From Paguma larvata (lineage: Eukaryota > Chordata > Mammalia > Carnivora > Viverridae): DNA of 64,000 bases. Shown piece after piece: positions 56,358-64,000 of the stretch. Below the pieces are notes generated by a model. It worked only from the letters and a program-made list of their open reading frames with translations. It did not search any database and had not been told where the DNA came from. Position numbers and translations under genes: made by a program. The DNA lies in contig CM057835.1 in NCBI GenBank assembly GCA_030068075.1, positions 37,685,715-37,749,714 on the forward strand, given 5' to 3'. Positions within the stretch are counted from its first letter, which is position 1; the number at the start of each line of letters is the position of its first letter.

Positions 56358-57768
56358 TGTCATTCTTTATTTAAGGAATAATTAAATGCAAGCAGCTCAG
56401 CATTCTAGGATTTATATACTTGTATTACTACACTTAAGATGGCATTAGATAATTTTTGTCTAATTCATCTATACATTAGGTCCCCTATTATATGGAATCT
56501 AATATTAATCTCTTTTGTTGTACTTAAATCATTCATAATTAATCTACAGTCTTATCTGTTTCACCGGCTCACATGTAAGTTCACGGGAAGCAAGCAATCA
56601 TTCTGTGTCATTCATTACAACTGCAGCGTCTTTCACATTGTGTGTCCTCAATATTTTAACAAATGTTTTAAGTTAATAATAACTGTATATTTTTTCAGAG
56701 GTGCCAGTGTTAAAAAATTTCTTCCTTACTTTGTGTATAGGTAATAGTTTAGACTTAAGGGTAAGGATACACTTTCAGCCCCTGTTGAGTTCATGGTATG
56801 AAATATCAGCCTGTAAGGAAATTGTCCCAAGCCTGTTGCTGTTGACTTTGCATATTGTTTAGCCTTTCCCCTCCTCCTTCATATCCTGCATCCTGTTTCT
56901 TGTTATTACACAAATCGTTCAGGATTCTGTCAGTATACTTACATGTCTCAGTTTAAATATCAAATGGCATAGGCTTAGGGGAAAATGTTGTAGCATGCTT
57001 TCTAAAAACCTCTCCTCTAGCTGTTCCAGTCCATCCACCTGTCTTTGGATGTGGTCATTCTGTTAAGATATGAACCATCCTCATGGTGCTATCTTTCAGC
57101 ACACTCTGCTTTATTTTATCACACGCTTTGATCTTTGCATATAAAATCACCGTGAGCTGCATTTTTAAGTTTTGTTTTTTTTCCACAAAGAGAATGAAGT
57201 ACACTTAGTATGAGTTGTTTCTTATGCCATTTAACAAGTATTTTAAAATATTTTTCAACTTCAATGACTTGTATTGCCTTTATGATAGACACAGTGTAGT
57301 CTTCCTCGTCACGTATTTTAAGTTTTCCTTTTCTATCAAAGAAAACTTTCAGATAGAGTTTGCCATCTGATGTATTAAAACCATTTCAAATGACAAGAAT
57401 CTGTAATTAAAAGATAGACTTAATGTCGATATCCAAATCCTAAACATATTGCAATACTTCCCAAAGTTTTCCTACCTGCAATCTTATGTACATTAAAGTC
57501 TGAAGGCGTCCATGTCTTTTGACATGGCAAATTAAATTTTTGCCTTTATCTCTGCTTCTTTCCAAAACCCCACTGAAATAATTGTGAATGAATATAGAGA
57601 GCTGAAACCTACAAGGAGATACAGAATGAGGGAGGATTCAGGCAAGGATGAGAGATTTTAATCCAACTTCGGAAAATGGAAATCTGACTTGCAAACGACG
57701 GTAGGGAGATGCCCATAAGAAGTCACTAAATCTCCTCTCCCCCTAAGCAGCCTGCGGTGACCTCTGAA
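56358..57768 (+). other. Intron sequence, nothing recognised
   Basis: AT-rich, no supported exon. 56840-57130 may be an old repeat in pyrimidine-rich style but is unassigned. Confidence 0.4.
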
Positions 57769-58360
57769 AACAGCCTCTATTCACTTGACCCCGAAAACCC
57801 GACATAATCAGGCAAATCAAGAGTTTCGAATCTTCAGGTTCACTTTAAGAACACACACGAAGCCTGCCCAGCCGTCAAAGGTCTGCGTAACTGAAAAGTC
57901 ACCAAGTATCTGAAGGATGTCACTTTGCAGAAGCAATGTGTGCCATTGGGTCGCTACAGTGGTGGAGTAGGTATGTGTGCCCAGGTCACACAGTGGGGCT
58001 GGACACAGGGTCGGTGGCCCAAAGACAGTGCTGAAGTTTTACTGCACGTGCTTAAAAATGCAGAGGGTAATGATGAACTTAAGGGTTTAGATGTGGATTC
58101 TCCGGTCATTGAGCACATCCGGGTGGACAAAGCCCCTAAAGATGCAATGTGGAACTTACAGGACTCACGGTTGGATTAACCCTACAGGAGCTCTCCCTGC
58201 CCCAGTGAGATGACGCTTGATGAAAAAGAGCAGGCTGTTCTAAACCAGGAGAGGAAGTTGCACAGAAGAAAAAGATATCCCAGAAGAAACTGAAGAAACA
58301 AAACCTTATGGCCTGGGAATAAATTCTGCATTAAATAAATGCGAATAAAAGTTTAAAAAA
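57769..58360 (+). pseudogene. RPL17P: RPL17 processed pseudogene
   Basis: An intronless copy of the large-subunit ribosomal protein L17 (uL22) mRNA. The start codon is lost (CAGCCTCTATTCACTTGACC where ATGGT.. is expected near 57769). The body is recognisable to the end: [51 protein letters not shown] and VIEHI.V.KAPK. The end of the frame is shifted after KAPK (58140 onward), but the basic C-terminal coding (KISQKKLKKQ-like) remains. An in-frame TGA lies at 57892-57894. A TAA at 58320-58322 is followed by a short 3' UTR with AATAAA-like signals (ATTAAATAAATG, GAATAAAAG) and a brief A-run at 58354-58360. Absence of introns, the A-run, a disabled start, a stop and a frameshift mark it as dead. 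The surviving 84-codon open frame (57925-58179) is not a gene. Confidence 0.93.
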
Positions 58361-58439
58361 GTCCATTTAGTCCCTTTGAAGGGACGTTAGTCCCATGAAG
58401 TTCTGAGAACTAAAGGCACCAGGTATTATAGAAAATGGA
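58361..58439. other. Spacer after pseudogene
   Basis: GTCCATTTAGTCCCTTTGAAGG follows the A-run. A target-site duplication was not found. Confidence 0.4.
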
Positions 58440-60060
58440 GAACAAGAATATGAAAATAGAAAAATTGGCCCAGGGTATCTGAGAAGTTTTTAGACCTTAG
58501 GACCTCTCCCCAATCCTAGGGGATCTCTGCCTCTGACCACCCCAGCAGGAGATGAGAGGTGTGTTCTGTAGGAAATAGAAGCAGAAGGAAGGCTCTAAGC
58601 CCAGGCAAGCCAGGTATAACAGCAGGAATAATATACTGAAAATGAGCAGAATAAATTCTTCATATGGAAGACTACATATCTCTGCTACAGGCCTTTTCAC
58701 ATTTTAGCTCCAAGAAGGGAGGCAGCCTAATAATTTTCTCCTTTCAGGAACCTTGAAGTCTTCTCTCAAAAACTGAGGCTCCAGAGAGGAATAGAACTAT
58801 ATAAATCCTGGCACTCAAAGTTCAAAAGCAAAGAAAGAACATAATCTATATCCTCATATTTTTTTAAAAAAAGCTTTTTCCTTGAAATAAGACATGAATG
58901 CATTAAAAAGAACACTAAACAAAAGCAAATTCTTAGAATATGAAAAAATATATATGATAGTCAAAAATTCTTTAAGGATTGGAAGACCATTTGGGAAATT
59001 ACTCAGAAACTTTAAAAAAATTAGACAGAATGGAAAATTAAGGAGAAAATTTTTTTTTAATTTTATTTAGTTTTGAAAGAGAGAGAAAGGCAGAGAGAGG
59101 GAGACAGAGACTCTCAAACAGACTCTGCACTGTCAGCGTGGAGCCTGATGTGGGGCTCGAACCCATGAACCCTGAGATCATGACCTGAGCCAAAATCAAG
59201 AGTCAGATGCTTAACTGACTGAGCCACTCAGGTGCCCCATGGAGAAATGTTTTTACAAGGGTGATCAATCTAGGAGGGCCAACACCTGACTAATTAGAGT
59301 CAAAAGAGAAAATAGGAAGAAATTATTAAAACAAAATTCAGAACTAAGTAACATGCATTACCAGAATGAAATAGCCCATCAATTATCAGGACAGTAAATG
59401 GAAACCAAGATTTGAGTTAATCACATTATCATGAAATTTTCAGAACTTATGAGATGAAAGAAATTCTTAAATACTCAGGGAGAAAGGGGAAAGAGGCACA
59501 TATAAAAAATTAGAAAACCAAAGGACATCACCCAGCAAAAACTGTCCTCAACGCTAAAATATACGGAAGTAAAATCCACAAAATTCTGAAGATGATTCTA
59601 TGTCAGCAAAATATTCAATCAAATATCAGGGTAAAAATATTTTAAAATGATTTTCTGCTGTATATCTTCTAATAGTTTCCCTCATAAAGTTATTGGAAAA
59701 TATTCTCCATGGAAACAAGAGTATAAACCAAGGAAGAAGTCACGGAATCTAAGAAGAGGAGCTCAAAAGTAGAAGGGGATGGAAGACTGGAACGGCACTA
59801 TGGAGCAGGCCTTGGAGAGTAATCCTTCCAGACTTGAGTAAGATAAAGAGTTCCGGGAGACAGGAGTCCAGGGGAAACACAGAACTGAGAGGGCTCCAGG
59901 TGGATTTGACCATGTGGAAAATGTTCTAAGGGGCTTATATTTGTGTTAGAGAATTTGGGGGAAAATGAGTAATAGTGACTTAGAATACTAGTCAATTAGA
60001 AATAGTGGCTTGGAATACAAACAACACCAAAGGGGAAAAAAATTAATATTAAGGGAATAA
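58440..60060 (+). mobile_element. Old L1M/HAL1-like remnant, purine-rich
   Basis: Purine-rich, stop-rich sequence whose part at 59530-59660 (AAAACTGTCCTCAACGCT, ATTCTATGTCAGCAAAATATT, ATATCAGGGTAAAAATATT) resembles the same type of old L1-related block seen at 24780-25720. It is interrupted by a SINE at 59051-59239. Identity is tentative. Confidence 0.35.
59051..59239 (-). mobile_element. Feline SINE, minus strand
   Basis: TTTTTTTTTAATTTTATTTAG at the start; GAGCCACTCAGGTGCCCC at the end. The flanks GGAGAAAATTTTT (59042) and GGAGAAATGTTTTT (59241) form an imperfect duplication. Confidence 0.92.
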
Positions 60061-60799
60061 AATTTAAAGAAGAAAGTGTACTCACTGTTCAGTGGTTGGC
60101 TCAGTAGTAAATGGCTCTGTGTCATTCTGGGTCCCAGCAGTGGGGAGAGAGCACATTCCAAAGAGTAATCGAAGACTATTTAATAATGGGACTATTCACA
60201 TAGGTGTAAGATGGCCTTAGAAAACCAAAGAGAGGACGATGAAGCATCATCTAGGACTAGCAAGTGAGAGAAGCGTGGAGAAGCAACGGAAGGGAAGGGT
60301 TAGCAGAGCCAGACAGAAACTGAAGGCCTGGGAGAGTGGCTGCGTTACAGGCTCCAGATTCAGCGGCAGAGGAACACAGATGCCCCAGAGCAGGGCAGGG
60401 CAGCAGAGGCTTCTGGGAGATGAAAACCCATGCCCTATCATCTCTCAACCTCTGAAGTGTGTCAGCGCTTCCCGTCGACCAAATCCTAGCAGCCAGAGAG
60501 CAAGGAGCCCAGCCAACTAACTTCATACTGGTTCTAGAGACTGAATCTGAAGTGGAGGAAATAAGAATATTCAGTTCAGTAGCAAAAATGTGTGTCGTGT
60601 AAATATTTTGTTATGAGGCAAGTTCTAGCCTGAGCGATACGAATGCTTCTGTGATGTAATGAAACAAAACCCAGGGATCATAGAAATCTCTGGATATGAA
60701 GAATATTTCATATCAAGTGCAGAATGGATCTGTATGCAGTGTTCACATGTGCGCACGCACACACATACACACACGCACACCCCCGTATCTTTCCTATGT
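60061..60799 (+). other. Intron sequence with CA repeat
   Basis: GC-richer block at 60240-60530 with open frames on both strands but no recognised protein. An imperfect (CA)n lies at 60752-60782. Confidence 0.4.
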
Positions 60800-61095
60800 T
60801 CCATCATTTTTAGCTTATTGGCTTATGTACTTCTCTCAGAAAGGCCTTCCCTCTTGGACCCCATCTCCAATTATTCTTTTAATCACCATATTTTCTTTCA
60901 TTATTCATGGTTACCACTGTCTCAACTTATTATATCTTAGTTTTCATTTCTTCCTCTTGCCTACTCTCTCCCTCCTCCCCCACCTCTATCGGTCCCTTGA
61001 GGGCAGGGATTCTGTCTATTTTATCTGATGATCTGTCTCCAGCACCTAGCTGGATGTGTAGCCTAGTAAATAAGACATTCAATAGACATTGTTTT
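60800..61095 (+). mobile_element. L2 LINE 3' fragment
   Basis: CTCTCAGAAAGGCCTTCCCTC, then CCTTGAGGGCAGGGATTCTG, TCTCCAGCACCTAGCTGG and GTAAATAAGACATTCAATAGAC match L2 3' ends. Confidence 0.7.
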
Positions 61096-63068
61096 AAATA
61101 ATTGTATAAGATTTCATCCTGTGTTGTACATATGAGGTAATAAAAAGAGGGTCTGTTCAATATGGCAAGGTCTCTAGCTCAGGAGACTGGATGAAGGTAT
61201 CATTAACAGAGATCAAAAATTCAGGAGGCAGAGCAAATTTTGACTGGAGAAGTGAAAGTATGAGAAGAAAACGTACAATTCTGACATACCGATTAGGAAG
61301 CACATGTGGGTATTCAGGTATTTATGTCTAGTGAGTAGTTGAAAATGACTCGGGGAAGGGTCTTAATTACAGATTGAGATTTAGAGGTGTTTGGTATAGA
61401 AGGGATATGTGAAGGGATAAACACAGCTGAGACCTTGAAGGAAAATTATACATAGAAAGCAGACTCAAAGAGAAGCAAAATGGAAGAAAAGGAGAAGGTT
61501 AGTTATACCATTTCTACCAAAATCTATTATGAAGTAGGATAACATAATCCACTATCTTAAGGAATATGATACCACTACTCCAAATATATATAATGTCCAA
61601 GAATATTAATGGATTTACTTGTGTCTATTTTTGAGAAGTCAGGGCATTCCTAAAAATTAATGACTTCTTGAACAACAAATTAGGTTTTCATCATAGGTGG
61701 AAATAAAAGTGTAATTTTTAAACCTGACGTATGAAGAAATATGCTAATAGTGCTATTTCTTTTGTTACTAGACCCTACACCCACAGTCAACATGGTAGAT
61801 CAGGGCACTTTACGTAAGTTACAGGTGACAGAAGTAGTACCAATCAGGAGAGGAACATTAACAAAAAACATAGTGTTGTGTTTATGTATACAGTCAGGCA
61901 TAAGCAATGCATGTTAAATTCATCACTAGATTATTTTCAGTTCATTTCATGTTGTCTCATGCATGTTCCCTTTAAAAGTCAATTTCACATTAATATAAAA
62001 GCTTTATGACTCAGTGATTCAGGCATCACCATTTTGATTGCTTTTCTAATTACTTTAGTTTGACTATTTCATAATTAATATACTTAAAATATCAAAATGG
62101 ATGGGTAACTTTTACACCCAGATTAAATTAAATTATAATAACCTGTAAGCTTTTATTCCAACATGTAGGAATTAAGATCTCAATTATGTGGCTCCTTCAA
62201 GATACACAATTTGGATGGAATTATGTTTACTATATGATTGAACATAATGTTCAACAAAAGTAGCTATGAAGGAATCCATTATGTAGAATGACATTAGGAA
62301 GGGATTGTTCTCCATTCTGCTCATTCATCCATGCTGGCACACCTGTTTCTAATTTTGAAATCATCTCTGATTACCTTCCAACGTCAGTGTGGAAATAGCA
62401 TCATCAGTCAAGTTTCTCTGCTCAAAAAGAAATGTGAAAAGATGAAAACTGTCTTCCATTGGCCAGTTTTTTTTTAACTTTTATTTTTCATATCTCTGTT
62501 TTCTGATTCAGTCTAATTTTCTTAAGCCAATGATGAAAACCCCCAGGACCATACTGAGAAGATTTTGGGTAATTGACATCTGGGATAAATAAATAGTATC
62601 TGAGGGGTCCCTTTTAGTGTACTTAGCCCGAGTTTTTTTGAGTTATGCTTATGTAGCCATTTGTGACAAGGAATCTAACCATACTTTTAACATAAATTGC
62701 AGCTTAGTCTTGTACTTTAGGAAAACTGATATCCACAGAAATGAAAAGAAAGTTTGTTTCTCTTAACTTTTCTTTTAATGTGACACTCATTATTTTAATT
62801 TGAGCTAAAGTGTTAGTCACAACAGCAGTAATATCTATTAGTTTATTTTAGCATTAGCTAATAATATATGGATATTCTATATGGATAAAATAAATATCAG
62901 TCTAGAATTGATAACTGCCAAAAACTAATTAAATCCCTTTTTGAAGCCCCTTTATGTATCACAGGTTTGATTACATTGTAGATAAAATAATGTACCTCTT
63001 CTGGCTGCCCAACATCATACTCTAGGTGGCTAGTATGTAGACTTAGCCTTAATCTTTTGATACTATCA
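61096..63068 (+). other. Intron sequence, partly unassigned old repeat
   Basis: 61160-61460 has the purine-rich wording of an old interspersed repeat (GGAGACTGGATGAAGGTATC, ATTAACAGAGATC) that I cannot name. 61520-63060 is AT-rich and unique. Confidence 0.4.
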
Positions 63069-63172
63069 TGTCAATAGTATTCTTACGTAGTAGCTAATGG
63101 TTAACTGCTCTAAAAAAAAATGTCAATAGTATTCTTACGTAGTAGCTAATGGTTAACTGCTCTAAAAAAATG
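63069..63172. repeat. 52-bp near-perfect tandem duplication
   Basis: TGTCAATAGTATTCTTACGT...CTCT followed by an A-run is present twice, at 63069-63120 and 63121-63172. The only difference is the A-run length (9 versus 7). Confidence 0.97.
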
Positions 63173-63790
63173 CCTCCACTGTGCTTCTCAAAGTTTAATG
63201 CTAAAAATACTTGTTCTAAATTTGGTCATAACTATAATATTCTGAATTTTTATTGTAGCTGTGATGTTTTTATACCTAAAGATTTTGACATAGCCATCAT
63301 GTATAGGTTCTTGCTTTGAGGGAAATTTTAATTGTTTGAGTATAATTGCCTTGACACTCTTTTTGGGTTTCCCATCTTCTGTAGGATATTTGGTTCAAGG
63401 TCTTTTGGTCTATAGCAATCTGAGAACTGAAGAACTCACTTATGTATAATTGAGGTCTTTGTTCTCTCCTACGATATCATTTAGAGTCTATTTGCTCTTC
63501 TTGCATTTTTTTCATAAAGATAATTGTATACGGAAGATGTACAAGAATTTCAGATAAATAGGCCTGTTTCTTTTGTTTAATGGTGGCTGGAGGATATTAT
63601 TAGAGATTTAGGGAGAAAAAATATTTTGTTATTCTGGAATTTAGGGTAGGATATGAAAAAGGAAAATACTGTCTTTTTCCATTCTTAGTTTGATGAAAGC
63701 CATAGCAAAGCCTGCTTTAGTCATATAACACTCTCTGATTTTACACAAAAAGTTAAAAAAAGGAAGAAAAAAACTAAAAACTTTTAAGAA
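63173..63790 (+). other. Intron sequence, nothing recognised
   Basis: AT-rich; no feature. Confidence 0.4.
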
Positions 63791-63794
63791 ACTT

Positions 63795-64000
63795 TAAATT
63801 TTTTTTAACTTTTATTCAGTTTTTTTGAGGGACAGAGAAAGAGCGCGAGCAGGGAAGGGTCAGAGAGAGAGAAAGACACAGAATCCGAAGCAGGCTCCAG
63901 GTTCTGAGCTGTCAGCACAGAGCCTGATGCAGAGCTTGAACTTATGAACAATGAGGTCATGACTCGAGCCGAAGTCGGACACTTAACTGACTGAGCCACC
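63795..64000 (-). mobile_element. Feline SINE, cut by window end
   Basis: T-rich tail, TTTTTTGAGGGACAGAG, AGAATCCGAAGCAGGCTCCAG and, at the end, TGACTGAGCCACC. The last few bases of the head are beyond the window. Confidence 0.92.

Noticed and set aside
1..64000. CRISPR arrays, tRNA genes, phage, operons
   Set aside because: None is present. The only tRNA-like sequences are the diverged tRNA-Lys heads of SINEs, which cannot fold into intact tRNAs.

Overview
This is vertebrate nuclear DNA, almost certainly from a cat-like carnivore (Feliformia). At least 24 tRNA-Lys-derived SINEs are present with the feline-type body: a GGGGCGCCTGGGTGGCTCAG-like head, a middle reading CTGTGCTGACAGCTC-AGAGCC, a CT-rich stretch and a CAAAAATAAATAAA tail. 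The dog and bear/mustelid versions of this family differ in the middle. The sequence is AT-rich and CpG-poor, repeat-dense and intron-like. There are no prokaryotic genes, and nearly all short open frames are chance or lie in transposon remnants.

The only host gene recognised is NOL4 (nucleolar protein 4), on the + strand. Three consecutive in-frame coding exons are visible: 16463-16642 (60 codons), 17358-17549 (64 codons) and 34149-34262 (38 codons). All have AG/GT borders and phase-0 joins, giving 162 contiguous residues from the middle of the protein. They include an acidic tract, a conserved basic segment and a second basic patch. The rest of the window is NOL4 intron: more than 16.4 kb upstream, 715 bp and 16.6 kb between exons, and more than 29.7 kb downstream with no further exon found.

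Layout: 1-4966 is a nest of two minus-strand L1 elements carrying several SINEs and a compound AT/GT microsatellite. 6.5-14 kb is a transposon cluster: a SINE, an old L1 tail, a nearly full-length dead Tigger1 DNA transposon, a MER5A-like element and two old L1 3' ends in opposite orientations. 14.6-15.1 kb holds a nested SINE pair. 16.4-17.6 kb holds two NOL4 exons. 20.1-29.1 kb is a SINE-free stretch with older L2/MIR/L1 material, one 5'-truncated L1 insertion and a poly(T)-only insertion. 34.1 kb holds the third exon. 34.5-64 kb is intron with SINEs, MIRs, an MLT1-type LTR, an RPL17 processed pseudogene, an RPL17-adjacent old retroelement, and two tandem duplications.

I found no convincing undescribed biological system. 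The most useful observations are structural: a SINE dimer inside a single target-site duplication, a poly(A)-only insertion next to a truncated L1, microsatellite-built splice acceptors, two recent tandem duplications, and several non-repeat stretches that look like candidate conserved regulatory elements. All repeat assignments come from reading motifs by eye, so boundaries are approximate.
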